NCBI GenBank assembly: GCA_017430085.1
Contig: JAFRNR010000035.1
Coordinates: forward strand, 1 to 64,000
Direction of reading: 5' to 3'
DNA length: 64,000 nt
Source of the DNA: Lachnospiraceae bacterium
GTDB lineage: Bacteria; Bacillota; Clostridia; Lachnospirales; Lachnospiraceae
Shown: in pieces, positions 1 to 8,166 of the stretch
Layout: the number at the start of each line of letters is the position of its first letter
How positions within the stretch are numbered: position 1 is the first letter of the stretch
Notes under the pieces: generated by a model
The model's database searches: none
What the model was told of the DNA's origin: nothing
What the model saw: only the letters and a program-made list of their open reading frames with translations
Made by a program: the position numbers and the translations under genes

Positions 1-2
1 CC

Positions 3-56
3 ACAAGAAAAGGCGGTACGCTACCCCTCCACGGGGCGCATACCGCCTTTTCTTGT
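3..56. terminator. Strong hairpin, probable bidirectional terminator
   Basis: An inverted repeat pairs the left arm (AAGAAAAGGCGGTA) with the right arm (TACCGCCTTTTCTT) around a small inner hairpin. The A- and T-rich outer ends give a U-run in either direction. It could end a gene lying left of the window and the regulator remnant read from the minus strand. Confidence 0.7.
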
Positions 57-116
57 TATCCAGCCCTCCGGCTGTATCGGTTGAGCAAAAGTCCGCGTGG
101 GATTGATGTGGTATCT

Positions 117-245
117 TTAACTTTGGGAAACTCCGGTCTCCCATTTGGAAACGGACTGGCGGGAGACGCCCATCGCGTCCGCCAGGTCCACCTGGGAAAG
201 GCCCGCCCGTTTCCGGGCCGTCTGGATCTTATCACAGAGTTTCAT
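117..245 (-). pseudogene. Truncated XRE-family HTH regulator
   Basis: This 42-residue frame starts at an ATG preceded by AAGGAGG and encodes a clear XRE helix-turn-helix: KIQTARKRAGLSQ, then VSRQSVSKWETG. The protein stops right after the recognition helix, where the family normally continues with helices 4-5 and about 20 or more residues. Reading on in the +1 frame from about position 125 gives PKVKD and a further 20 residues, which fits a frameshift plus loss of the C-terminal part. A promoter (TTGTTT-17-TATGCT) lies just upstream. I read it as a decayed DNA-binding regulator; a functional micro-protein is possible but unlikely. Confidence 0.6.
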
Positions 246-300
246 CGCTTCCTCCTTCCGCCTGCCTTCCGGCCGTGCGTCTTGGTTTTTCTTCGCCTTC

Positions 301-329
301 AGCATAGCAAAAAACCTCTTAACAAACAA
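301..329 (-). promoter_or_regulatory. Promoter of the XRE remnant
   Basis: On the minus strand a TTGTTT -35 box (324-329) and a TATGCT -10 box (301-306) are separated by 17 bases, about 60 bases upstream of the remnant's start codon. Confidence 0.4.
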
Positions 330-330
330 G

Positions 331-364
331 AACCCGCCGGATGGAACTTCGTCAACCGGCGGTT
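331..364 (-). terminator. Terminator of the ADH/GTPase operon
   Basis: Arms AACCCGCCGG and CCGGCGGTT form a GC-rich stem 26 bases beyond the stop codon of the CobW-like gene. On the minus strand the stem is followed by a T-rich stretch. Confidence 0.55.
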
Positions 365-389
365 GCATTTGTTGCTGTGAGCGGAAAAA

Positions 390-1331
390 TCACAGGTCCG
401 AAGCCTGCAGCATCAGTTTTTCCGGCGCGGGCACGGCTTCCGCTTCGCGGACGATCAGCCGCAGCCGCGGCAGTCCGTAGCGGTCCTTTTTCAGCGTCCC
501 CAGCGCCTTCACGGCGGCCCAGCCATATGCGGCAAATCTTTCCTGCGTGATCCCGTCCGCGGGCACGCCCAGGAACTGCAGGTCCGCCAGACAGCAGGTC
601 ATGACCGTGCGGCCCAGGAAAACGTCCGCGCCGTCCGCCTGTTCCGTGTAGGCCGTCTGGGCCGTCAACCGGATCTCCTTCCCGTCGTAATGCTCCGGAT
701 GCGCCGCCGCGTCCAGGACGAACGGGATATACTCCCGCTCCCCGATCTCCAGCACCGGCCGGTCCAGATCGTACGGGACGAACAGGTCGAAGGCCTTTTC
801 GTGATACCCCTGCGGCGCCTCCCACAGATACGACGCGCGCCGGTTCATCAGCCGGAACAGCTGGCTGTACGGGTCCAGCATTTCGCGCCGCGGAACGCGG
901 TTGAACTGGACCACGTCCGAGACGGAGACCATGTTCTGCATGAGCTGGCGCATGTTTTTCAGGTACAGGTCCAGCGTGGTCCCGTCCGCCAGCGTGACGG
1001 TATACACGATCTTCAGGCAGGCGGGCAGTTTATCCCGAAGCCCCTCCGTCATCGCGTTCATTTCGACATAAACGCGGTCCGGCGCGTGCTTTCCGATCTG
1101 CGCAAGACAAAAGGCGGTGATATCCTCACCGCCTTCGCATACGGCCACCTCGGTCCGGTATTTCCTCAGCGCGGCGCGGTCGTATTCGCATTCGCCCTCT
1201 TCGAACACCAGGATCAGGGTGGTCCCCCGTTTGTGGAAGAAATCATGGAAGATGCAGTCCTGGATATACGACGTCTTCCCCGCGTCCAGGAAACCGCAGA
1301 CCAGCGTGGTCCGGATGCTGCGCTCTTCCAT
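390..1331 (-). CDS. CobW-type (COG0523) GTPase with YcgQ/DUF1980-like C-terminal domain
   Basis: This 313-residue protein opens with a P-loop (VCGFLDAGKTS, residues 10-20) in the position of the G3E/CobW metallochaperone GTPases. The Walker B region is degenerate (RVYVEMNAM). Residues about 195-300 do not look like the usual CobW C-terminal domain. They resemble the YcgQ/DUF1980 partner of DUF318 permeases: a GKEIRLTAQTAY strand, then FLGRTVMTCCLADLQFLGV and a W..VKALGTL segment. I chose ATG 1331 over the in-frame TTG at 1343. It lies directly downstream of, and probably in an operon with, the alcohol dehydrogenase. A role in metal handling is an inference from the GTPase family only. Confidence 0.7.
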   Translation of the reverse strand: MEERSIRTTLVCGFLDAGKTSYIQDCIFHDFFHKRGTTLILVFEEGECEYDRAALRKYRTEVAVCEGGEDITAFCLAQIGKHAPDRVYVEMNAMTEGLRDKLPACLKIVYTVTLADGTTLDLYLKNMRQLMQNMVSVSDVVQFNRVPRREMLDPYSQLFRLMNRRASYLWEAPQGYHEKAFDLFVPYDLDRPVLEIGEREYIPFVLDAAAHPEHYDGKEIRLTAQTAYTEQADGADVFLGRTVMTCCLADLQFLGVPADGITQERFAAYGWAAVKALGTLKKDRYGLPRLRLIVREAEAVPAPEKLMLQASDL

Positions 1332-1343
1332 GATCCGCCTCAA

Positions 1344-2297
1344 TTAATCTTCGTACACGCAGACCAGACGGCCGCTGACCTTGCCTTCGCGGAGCAGATC
1401 GATGCCTTCGCCGATCTCTTCGAACTTGCAGAAGTGGATCTCGGGATCCAGTTTGCCGGTCGCCATCAGGTCGATGCAGTCGCGCAGGTCGTCCGTGGTG
1501 CTGCCCATGGAGCCTTCGAAGGTGAGTTCTTTGAAGATCATGGAGTAGGAGTAGATCGTGGCGGTGTCGCTGGCCATGCCTACGAGCACGACTTTGCCGT
1601 GAGGCTTGACGGCCTTCAGGGCGTCGTCCGTGGTCTTGCCGGCGCCGGCGAAGTCAACGATCAGGTCCAGGTTCTTGTCCGCGAACTCCAGGATGTTGGG
1701 CTTGACTTCCTTCGCGCCGAGCTTGAGAGACAGTTCCTGAGCGGACGGCTTTCTGGTGGCGACGTACACTTCGCAGCCCTTGGCCACGGCCACGCTGACC
1801 GCGAACATGCCCAGGCCGCCGACGCCGATGATACCGACCTTCATGCCTTCCTTGGCGCCGCCCACGGAGCAGAGGGCGTGATAGGACGTCGCGCCCGCGT
1901 CGGTCGCCGCCGCGGCTTTATAAGGCGGAATGCCTTCCGGGACCTTGACGAGCTGCTCGACGGGAGCCGTCGTCATGGTGCCGTAACCGCCGTCTCTGGT
2001 GTAGCCGGGGGTGGTCCCGTCTTTGGCGTACAGAGGGCAGACCGCGACGACGTCGCCGATCTCAAAGCCTTCCACGCCTTCACCGATCTCCACGATCCGG
2101 CCGCAGACCTCATGGCCCATGATCACCGGTACGTTGAACTGCGGCATCCAGGACTCGATGTCCAGGGCCGACACGTCAGAATGGCACAGGCCGCCGGCCA
2201 GCGTTTTCAGCACGACGTACCCGGGTTTCGCCTTCGGATCGGGTTTTTCCACGATCTTAAGCGGCTGATGAGTTCCGGTAAATTCCCAACCTTTCAT
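1344..2297 (-). CDS. Zinc-type medium-chain alcohol dehydrogenase
   Basis: A 317-residue MDR-family oxidoreductase. The GroES-like half carries the catalytic zinc ligands GLCHSD and GHEVCGRIVEIG. The Rossmann half carries GVGGLG (about residues 162-167) for NAD(P). The structural-zinc lobe with four cysteines is missing: only one Cys is left near VAVCPLYA, and the protein is about 25 residues shorter than typical ADHs. ATG 2297 has AAGGAGA at good spacing. A promoter and a 22-bp dyad sit upstream. The alcohol or aldehyde substrate cannot be told from sequence. Confidence 0.85.
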   Translation of the reverse strand: MKGWEFTGTHQPLKIVEKPDPKAKPGYVVLKTLAGGLCHSDVSALDIESWMPQFNVPVIMGHEVCGRIVEIGEGVEGFEIGDVVAVCPLYAKDGTTPGYTRDGGYGTMTTAPVEQLVKVPEGIPPYKAAAATDAGATSYHALCSVGGAKEGMKVGIIGVGGLGMFAVSVAVAKGCEVYVATRKPSAQELSLKLGAKEVKPNILEFADKNLDLIVDFAGAGKTTDDALKAVKPHGKVVLVGMASDTATIYSYSMIFKELTFEGSMGSTTDDLRDCIDLMATGKLDPEIHFCKFEEIGEGIDLLREGKVSGRLVCVYED

Positions 2298-2316
2298 AAT
2301 TCGTCTCCTTTTCGGG

Positions 2317-2365
2317 AATAATTGTTTACCCAATTATTATAACACATCCGGCGGTTTCCCGTCTA
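2317..2365 (-). promoter_or_regulatory. ADH promoter with overlapping 22-bp dyad operator
   Basis: On the minus strand TAGACG (2360-2365), an 18-base spacer and TATAAT (2336-2341) form the promoter. A perfect dyad, AATAATTG-N6-CAATTATT (2317-2338), overlaps the -10 box and the expected start site, which is the usual place for a repressor site. Confidence 0.55.
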
Positions 2366-2398
2366 TGCTTTTTCCCCGCAAAGCCGCAAAAAACCGCC

Positions 2399-2689
2399 TC
2401 ACCCGCCGATCCCGAACCAGCGGTCCCGGACCGCCAGCCAGATCAGCACCGCCCACGCGGCCGCCAGCAGCGGGATCCCCAGCCGGAAATACCAGTGCTT
2501 CGTCTTGTGATGGAACGCATACATCCCCACCATCGCCCCGAACGCGCCGCCGAGGATGGCCACCAGGAAAAGCGCCTTCTCGGAGATGCGCCAGGCGTGC
2601 TCCTTCGCGCGCTTTTTGTCCAGACCGTAGAGGAAAAAGGCCGCGAGGTTGATGATCACGAGGTAAGCAAGCAGGATTTTGTCGATCAT
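2399..2689 (-). CDS. DUF1294 small membrane protein
   Basis: A 96-residue protein with three or four hydrophobic helices (residues 3-22, 36-56, 68-88). It carries the DUF1294 signature: YGLDKKRAKEHAWRISEKALFL, then GGAFGAMVGMYAFHHKT and a closing FRLGIP. The family is widespread and of unknown function. ATG 2689 has AAGGGTG upstream; an extended upstream frame has no supporting signal. It is transcribed divergently from the PHP gene, and a TATAAT box lies about 35 bases upstream. Confidence 0.8.
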   Translation of the reverse strand: MIDKILLAYLVIINLAAFFLYGLDKKRAKEHAWRISEKALFLVAILGGAFGAMVGMYAFHHKTKHWYFRLGIPLLAAAWAVLIWLAVRDRWFGIGG

Positions 2690-2760
2690 TTCAGTCACCC
2701 TTCCTTCCGTCGCTTTTACGGGAAAATTATAGCAGGAACCGGGATAAAAAGGAAGTCCTG

Positions 2761-2789
2761 TTGCATTTTCCCCGCAGTTTTGGTAATCT
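2761..2789 (+). promoter_or_regulatory. Promoter of the PHP gene cluster
   Basis: TTGCAT (2761-2766), a 17-base spacer and TAATCT (2784-2789) lie 33 bases upstream of the PHP start codon. Confidence 0.5.
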
Positions 2790-2822
2790 TCAGACAGAAG
2801 CAAGACTCAGGAAGGAACGTTT

Positions 2823-3656
2823 ATGAAACGCTGCGATCTGCATTGTCATTCCAGCTATTCGGACGGCACGCTGACGCCGGCGGAACTGATCCGGCTGGCG
2901 GAGGAAAAGGGGCTGGGCGCGCTGGCGCTGACCGACCACAACACGGGCAAAGGACTGCCGGAGTTCATGGAGGCCGGGCGGGACAGTTCCGTGATTCCGG
3001 TGCCGGGCTGCGAATTCACGACGGAATACAACGGCCGGGAGCTCCACGTCGTGGGGCTGTTTTTCGGGGAAGAGACCTGGCCGGAAATTGAGGACTACGT
3101 GGACCTCATGCATATCGCGAAGCATCACGCCAACATACGCCTGATGAAAGCCCTGCAGCGCGACGGATACGATGTGCGCTACGAAGAAGCCGCCGCCCTG
3201 ACCGACGCGGACGAATTCAACCGGGCCCACGTGGCGCGCCTGCTGTTCGCGAAGGGCTACGTCGCCTCGGTCACGGAGGCGTTCCAGACCATCCTGCAGG
3301 AAGGCGGGGGTTACTATGTGCCACCCCGGCGGCTCGGCAGTCTGGGCACCATCCGCTTCATCAAGCAGTACGGGGCCGTGGCGGTGCTCGCGCATCCCTT
3401 CCTGAACATAAACGAAGAAGAACTCCTGGAGTTCCTGCCCAAGGCCAAAGAGGCCGGGCTGGACGCAATGGAGACGCGATATACCGAGTTTGATGCGGAC
3501 ACGACGCGGAAAGCAGAAGAACTGGCCGCGCGCTTCGGCCTGAAGCAGAGCGGCGGCTCGGATTTCCACGGCGCAGCCAAGCCGCTGATCGACCTGGGCA
3601 CCGGCTTCGGGGATCTGGAAGTGCCCTTCTCTTTCTATGAGGATCTGAGACCGTGA
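2823..3656 (+). CDS. PHP-domain phosphoesterase (RNase AM/YciV-like)
   Basis: A 277-residue metal-dependent phosphoesterase of the PHP superfamily. The metal-binding motifs are visible in order: DLHCHSSYSDG (residues 5-15), ALTDHNT (about 38-44), GCEFTTEY, LAHPF (about 190) and GSDFHG near the C-terminus. The overall pattern matches the COG0613 enzymes that act on nucleoside 3',5'-bisphosphates or trim RNA 5' ends. AGGAAGG lies upstream of the ATG. The stop codon overlaps the GTG start of the following acetyltransferase, so the two are co-transcribed. Confidence 0.85.
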   Translation: MKRCDLHCHSSYSDGTLTPAELIRLAEEKGLGALALTDHNTGKGLPEFMEAGRDSSVIPVPGCEFTTEYNGRELHVVGLFFGEETWPEIEDYVDLMHIAKHHANIRLMKALQRDGYDVRYEEAAALTDADEFNRAHVARLLFAKGYVASVTEAFQTILQEGGGYYVPPRRLGSLGTIRFIKQYGAVAVLAHPFLNINEEELLEFLPKAKEAGLDAMETRYTEFDADTTRKAEELAARFGLKQSGGSDFHGAAKPLIDLGTGFGDLEVPFSFYEDLRP

Positions 3657-4192
3657 AAGACCTTTTCCCGGAACTGCCCCGCCTGGAGGACGACCGTATC
3701 GTCCTGCAGCCGCTGTCGCCGGAAGACGCGTCGGCGCTGGACCGCATGCGGCAGGACCCGCTTGTGGCCCGCTATCTGCCGACCTTCTTATACGAAAACC
3801 GCTACCCGGACATCTGCCGCGTCATGGACGGCCTGTACACGGATTGCCTGGAGGAAGGGTCGCTGATCCTGGGCGTTTACGAAAAGCCTGACCTTGCGTT
3901 CCGCGGGCTGGCGGAACTGTACGGGCTGCGGAAGGACCTGCATAAGATCAGTGTCGGCTGCCGCCTGGCGCAGGACGGCTGGGGACGCGGGCTGGCCCTG
4001 CGGGCCGTCACGCTGCTGACCGATCATGTGACTGAACAGAAACAAATAGAAATCGTCACCTCCAGCACGCTGGTGCAGAACAAAGCATCCGCGCGCGTGC
4101 TGGAAAAAGCCGGATTCACCCTGGTCGTGTCCGGCGCGGACGAGGACTGGGGCTATCCCGGACCTTTGCCGACCAACAAATGGATCCGCTGA
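3653..4192 (+). CDS. GNAT acetyltransferase (RimJ/RimL type)
   Basis: A 179-residue GNAT N-acetyltransferase. The GTG start overlaps the upstream TGA. The acetyl-CoA loop is recognisable as GWGRGLALRAV (about residues 109-119), followed by the family's N-K-AS-R-VLEKAGF block. The substrate (protein N-terminus, small amine or antibiotic) is not predictable. Four-base coupling to the PHP gene and a 14-base gap to the next start place it in one operon. Confidence 0.8.
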   Translation: MKDLFPELPRLEDDRIVLQPLSPEDASALDRMRQDPLVARYLPTFLYENRYPDICRVMDGLYTDCLEEGSLILGVYEKPDLAFRGLAELYGLRKDLHKISVGCRLAQDGWGRGLALRAVTLLTDHVTEQKQIEIVTSSTLVQNKASARVLEKAGFTLVVSGADEDWGYPGPLPTNKWIR

Positions 4193-4206
4193 GGAGGAAA
4201 TCAGAG

Positions 4207-5292
4207 ATGAGCAAGAACGGAACGAAAAAAGGCTTCCGCATCTGGAAGCTGCCCCTGTACCTGATCGGTGCCGTACTGATCCTGGCAGTCCTGCTGGTGC
4301 TTTTCCTGACCGTGACCGAGTACCGGCCGAAGGATCGGGAGACGATGACCGTCACGGCCGGCGCGGAGAAAAAGCCCGCCGCCGGCGACACGCTCACGCT
4401 GATGACCTGGAACATCGGGTACGGCGCGCTGGGCGACAACGCGGACTTCTTTATGGACGGCGGCAAAGGTGTCAAGACCGCGGACACGGCCCGGCTGGAG
4501 AGCAACCTGGCGGGGATCCTGAAGGAGATCGACCTCGTGCAGCCGGATATCCTGCTGCTCCAGGAGACCGACCGGAGCTCGACGCGCTCGGAGCACATTG
4601 ATGAGTATCTCCGCGTCGGCGCGCATCTGGAGGGCTTCTCTTCATCGTTCGCCAACAACTTCAAGGTAGCGTTCCTGCCCTATCCCATCCCGCCCATCGG
4701 GACGGTGGATTCGGGCATCGCGACCTACTCTTCTTTCACGGTCAGCGATGCGGAGCGCGTCCAGCTGCCCATCCCGTTCTCCTGGCCCGTCCGCATGGCC
4801 AACCTCAAGCGCTGCGTGCTGATCTCGCGCGTGCCGTTGGAGGGGAGCGATAAGGAACTGGTGCTGGTGAACCTGCACCTGGAAGCGTACGACAGCGGGG
4901 AAGGCAAGATCGCCCAGACGAAGATGCTGGCGGAACTGCTGGAAGCCGAGGCGGCCAAAGGCAATTATGTGATCGCGGGGGGCGATTTCAACCAGATCTT
5001 CTCCTGCTATGACAAGGCGAAATATCCCCAGCAGGAAGGCAAATGGGCCGCCGGCGAGCTGGACGTGAGCCAATTTGCCGCAGGCTGGCAGTTCGTGATG
5101 GACGACACCGTCCCCACCTGCCGCTCTCTGGACCAGCCCTATGCCGGCGCGGAGAAAGAAGGCTTCCAGTTCTACATGCTGGACGGCTTTATCGTCTCCG
5201 CCAACGTCCGGGTCGAAAGCGTGATCACCCAGGACCTGGAATTCGTCTGTTCGGACCACAACCCGGTGGTCATGACGGTCACGCTGCAATGA
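4207..5292 (+). CDS. Membrane-anchored endonuclease/exonuclease/phosphatase-fold protein
   Basis: A 361-residue protein with one N-terminal membrane segment (about residues 18-40) and an EEP catalytic domain outside or at the membrane. Catalytic motifs are LTLMTWNIGYG, DILLLQETDRSS, LVLVNLHLEAYD, AGGDFNQ and CSDHNPVVM, the DNase I/sphingomyelinase-like set. ATG 4207 was chosen because GGAGGA lies 7 bases upstream. The stop overlaps the next gene's start. Phosphodiesterase activity is likely; the substrate is unknown. Confidence 0.85.
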   Translation: MSKNGTKKGFRIWKLPLYLIGAVLILAVLLVLFLTVTEYRPKDRETMTVTAGAEKKPAAGDTLTLMTWNIGYGALGDNADFFMDGGKGVKTADTARLESNLAGILKEIDLVQPDILLLQETDRSSTRSEHIDEYLRVGAHLEGFSSSFANNFKVAFLPYPIPPIGTVDSGIATYSSFTVSDAERVQLPIPFSWPVRMANLKRCVLISRVPLEGSDKELVLVNLHLEAYDSGEGKIAQTKMLAELLEAEAAKGNYVIAGGDFNQIFSCYDKAKYPQQEGKWAAGELDVSQFAAGWQFVMDDTVPTCRSLDQPYAGAEKEGFQFYMLDGFIVSANVRVESVITQDLEFVCSDHNPVVMTVTLQ

Positions 5293-6146
5293 AGTTTTAT
5301 ATCGTCGATGTTTTTGCGGAAGAAAAGTATCAGGGCAACGAGCTGCTCGTTGTCATCCCGGACCGCGCCTTAAGCGACCGGGAACAGGAGCAGATCGCCC
5401 GGGAGATCAACTTTTCCGAGACCGCGTTCATATTGTCCGGGAAGCGGGAAAACGGCGGCTACGACGTGCGGATCTGGATGCCGCGCGGCGGCGAAGTGCC
5501 GTTTGCGGGCCATCCCACGCTGGGGACCGCGTTTATCATCCACCGCTTTCTGGAAGGCGGGCAGGGAGACCGCGTCGTGCTGAATCTGAAGGCCGGGCAG
5601 ATCCCCGTGGAGATCCGGGGAAACACGCTGTGCATGCGGCAGAATCCGCCGGTGTTCGGGGAAACGGTCACGCGGGAGGAGATCGCAGAGATCTACGGGA
5701 TCGCGCCGGACGACATCCGCGCGGACCTGCCCGTGCAGTGGGTCAGCACCGGCCTGGAAGCCGTGCTTATCCCGCTGAAAAGCCGCGAAGTCCTCTCCCG
5801 TCTCGTCTGCAGCCGGGAGAAATTCCGGGCGTACCTGCGGCGGCACCCGGAGAACGAGTGCAGCCATCTGTTTTTTACGGAAACGGCCCCCGGCGTGTTC
5901 GCCGCGCGCAACCTGATGGAGGATTATTTCGAGGATCCGGCCACCGGGAGCGCGAACGGGGACCTGGCCTGCTATATGCTGGAGCATGATTATTTCGGGT
6001 CTCAGGACATCCGGTACACCGTTTACCAGGGTGAGGATATGGGACGCCCTTCCCGGCTGGACATCCGCGCAGCCCGGGACGGGGACCGCTGGACGGTCGA
6101 AGTGGGAGGCGGATGCTACCTGGTGGTGGAAGGTGACTGGAAGTAA
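5289..6146 (+). CDS. PhzF-family isomerase/epimerase
   Basis: A 285-residue PhzF/diaminopimelate-epimerase-fold protein. The start (ATG 5289) overlaps the upstream stop as ATGA. It carries the catalytic NFSETAF with its conserved Glu (about residue 45), PFAGHPTLGTA and the DPATGSANG phosphate-loop signature near residue 225. Members catalyse isomerisation through proton transfer. The physiological reaction here is unknown, and no phenazine genes are nearby. Confidence 0.85.
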   Translation: MKFYIVDVFAEEKYQGNELLVVIPDRALSDREQEQIAREINFSETAFILSGKRENGGYDVRIWMPRGGEVPFAGHPTLGTAFIIHRFLEGGQGDRVVLNLKAGQIPVEIRGNTLCMRQNPPVFGETVTREEIAEIYGIAPDDIRADLPVQWVSTGLEAVLIPLKSREVLSRLVCSREKFRAYLRRHPENECSHLFFTETAPGVFAARNLMEDYFEDPATGSANGDLACYMLEHDYFGSQDIRYTVYQGEDMGRPSRLDIRAARDGDRWTVEVGGGCYLVVEGDWK

Positions 6147-6158
6147 GGAGGTTATACC

Positions 6159-7547
6159 ATGGCGACCATCAACGTGTATGAACAGTATTTTGCAGCAGAT
6201 CTGACGGCATCCGGCGTGCCCCGCAAAGGCGCGCTGGTCATGCTGATCTCGGATTCCGGCGGCGGCATGATCAAGTACGAAGCCGCCGTCACCTTCTTCC
6301 CGCACCGGGACGAGGAGGATTTCGCGGTCTCCTACGACGCGTATTACAGCAAGGTGCTGTACGAGGCAGCGGGACGCCGTTCCAAGCAGAAAGAAGCCGG
6401 TTTTCTGAAAGAATTCCAGAAAACGATCGACGGACTGACGAAGGAAGCCGGCGGCAAAGTGTTCTGGGACAAGCCGCTGCGCGAGGCCAGGACGGACGGC
6501 GGACAGCTGCCGGAGATCAAACTGAATGAAGCCCCCGCGGCGGAAGCCGGGGGTTCGAAAAAAAAAGAAAGTCCCGAAGGAAAAGCTGAGCGAAAACTGA
6601 TCGCCGCCGTTCATGAACTGAATGAGGAACAGCGGGACCGCATCCGGAAAGCCGCGCAGGCGGCCGGTTTATCGTGCCGCTTTTTTGAGAGCCCGGAGGA
6701 AGCCCTGCCCGAGGTCCGGGACGCGGAAGTGATCTTCGCAAACGGCATCTCCCTGATCGGCTCCGCGCCGCAGCTGAAATGGCTTGCCACGCCCTTCGCC
6801 GGCGTAGATCCTTATACGAAGCCGGGCGTGTTCGCGTCGCCGGACGCGGTGCTGACCAATTCGTCGGGCGCGTACGGCACCACCATCGCGGAACACGTCG
6901 TGCAGGTCAGCCTGTCGATGCTGCGGCAGGACCCGGTCTACCGGGAAAGCGTCCGCGAAAAGAAATGGACCCGCGCCGTTCCGATCCGCTCTCTGCGCGA
7001 CAGCCGCATCGTCCTGCTGGGCACCGGCGACATCGGCCGGGAAGCCGCGCACCGGATGAAAGCGTTTTACCCGGCGTCCCTGACCGGCGTCAACCGCAGC
7101 GGGAAGCATCCGGGCGGCGATTTCGACCGTGTGGTCCCGTTAAGCGGACTGGACGCCCTCCTGCCTGAGACCGACCTGCTGGTCCTCTCGCTGCCGAACA
7201 CGCCGGAGACCTTCCGGCTGCTGGACACGCGGCGCCTGAAACTGCTTCCGGACGAGGCCCTCATCGTCAACGTCGGCCGCGGCACCGTGATCGATCAGGC
7301 CGCCCTGGAAAAAGAGCTCCGCGCCGGCCGGCTGTACGCCGCGCTGGACGTGTTCGAGGAAGAGCCCATCCCCGCGGACGCCACGCTGTGGGACTGCCCG
7401 CGCCTCTTCATCACGCCGCACACGGCCGGCAACCTGTCGCTGCCGTACACGGTGGAAAAGGTCACGCAGCTGTTCCTGGAAAACCTGGAGCGGTACGGAA
7501 AGGGCGAGCCGCTGCTGCGGCAGATCGACCTGAGCAAGGGCTATTGA
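6159..7547 (+). CDS. Unknown N-terminal domain fused to a D-2-hydroxyacid dehydrogenase
   Basis: One 462-residue frame holds two units. Residues 1-125 form a compact unknown domain (KYEAAVTFFPHRDEEDFAVSYDAYYSKVLYEA). Residues about 145-462 form an NAD-dependent D-2-hydroxyacid dehydrogenase with GTGDIG, NVGRGTVID (catalytic Arg), DVFEEEP (Glu) and TPHTAG (His). The junction is a run of nine A bases (6548-6556). Removing one A would end the first protein 13 codons later (VPKEKLSEN, then TGA at about 6588), which is how two separate genes would look. So this may be a true fusion, transcriptional slippage, or a homopolymer error. GGAGG precedes ATG 6159. Confidence 0.8.
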   Translation: MATINVYEQYFAADLTASGVPRKGALVMLISDSGGGMIKYEAAVTFFPHRDEEDFAVSYDAYYSKVLYEAAGRRSKQKEAGFLKEFQKTIDGLTKEAGGKVFWDKPLREARTDGGQLPEIKLNEAPAAEAGGSKKKESPEGKAERKLIAAVHELNEEQRDRIRKAAQAAGLSCRFFESPEEALPEVRDAEVIFANGISLIGSAPQLKWLATPFAGVDPYTKPGVFASPDAVLTNSSGAYGTTIAEHVVQVSLSMLRQDPVYRESVREKKWTRAVPIRSLRDSRIVLLGTGDIGREAAHRMKAFYPASLTGVNRSGKHPGGDFDRVVPLSGLDALLPETDLLVLSLPNTPETFRLLDTRRLKLLPDEALIVNVGRGTVIDQAALEKELRAGRLYAALDVFEEEPIPADATLWDCPRLFITPHTAGNLSLPYTVEKVTQLFLENLERYGKGEPLLRQIDLSKGY

Positions 7548-7566
7548 TCACGGAAAGGACGGATCC

Positions 7567-8145
7567 ATGGAAGCCGCAAAATTACTCGAACTCGTGCATC
7601 TGGCGGAAAAACTGAAAGACACCACCCGGCACTGCTATACCTCCGGCGGCCGCCACGAAAGCGTGGCGGAGCACAGCTGGCGCATGACGCTGATGGCGTA
7701 CTGGGTCAGCGACGAATTCCCGGAGGCGGACCTGCTGAAGATCCTCAAAATGTGCCTGATCCACGACCTCGGCGAGATCTTCACCGGCGACATCCCCGTC
7801 TCCGTCAAAACGGCGGCGGACGAGACCCGCGAAGAGGCCCTGCTGATGGAATGGGTCGCCTCGCTCCCCTCTCCTTACCGGGAGGAGATGCGGGCGCTGT
7901 ACGACGAAATGATCGCGCGGGAGACGCTGGAAGCGCGCATCTACAAGGCCATGGACTCCCTGGAGGCCGTGATCCAGCACAACGAGTCGGATCTGGCGAC
8001 GTGGGGGGCGCACGAGTTTGAGCTGAACCGGCATTATGCGGAGGACCGGGTGGCGTTCTCGCCGTATCTGACGGAACTGCGGAGGGTGATCCGCGAGGAG
8101 ACGGAGGAACGGATCCGGGAGTTTGAATTGAATAATGAACAGTGA
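7567..8145 (+). CDS. HD-domain phosphohydrolase (YfbR/HDDC2-like 5'-nucleotidase)
   Basis: A 192-residue HD hydrolase. The metal ligands appear as RHESVAEHSWRM (His at about residue 32), LIHDLGEI (HD pair at about 67-68) and a later Asp in MDSLEAVIQHNESD. This is the pattern of YfbR and HDDC2 deoxynucleoside 5'-monophosphatases. A good AAGGACG site precedes the ATG. The last codons are supplied by the low-complexity ATG-rich repeat that continues into the next gene. Confidence 0.85.
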   Translation: MEAAKLLELVHLAEKLKDTTRHCYTSGGRHESVAEHSWRMTLMAYWVSDEFPEADLLKILKMCLIHDLGEIFTGDIPVSVKTAADETREEALLMEWVASLPSPYREEMRALYDEMIARETLEARIYKAMDSLEAVIQHNESDLATWGAHEFELNRHYAEDRVAFSPYLTELRRVIREETEERIREFELNNEQ

Positions 8146-8166
8146 ATATTGAATGATGAATAATGA
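8124..8166. repeat. Low-complexity TGAAT/AATGA-rich repeat at a gene junction
   Basis: A 43-base stretch built from TGAAT, AATGA and TATTGAA units is sharply AT-rich against its roughly 60% GC surroundings. It supplies the last codons of the HD gene and the start codons of the MATE gene. This type of sequence recurs in Firmicute genomes, to my recollection; its origin is unclear. Confidence 0.6.

Noticed and set aside
690..2321. 543-codon plus-strand frame opposite the ADH and GTPase genes
   Set aside because: Antisense shadow; no ribosome site or domain, and both minus-strand genes are well supported.
5289..6146. Phenazine biosynthesis gene
   Set aside because: PhzF-family membership alone does not show phenazine synthesis and no other phz gene is present.
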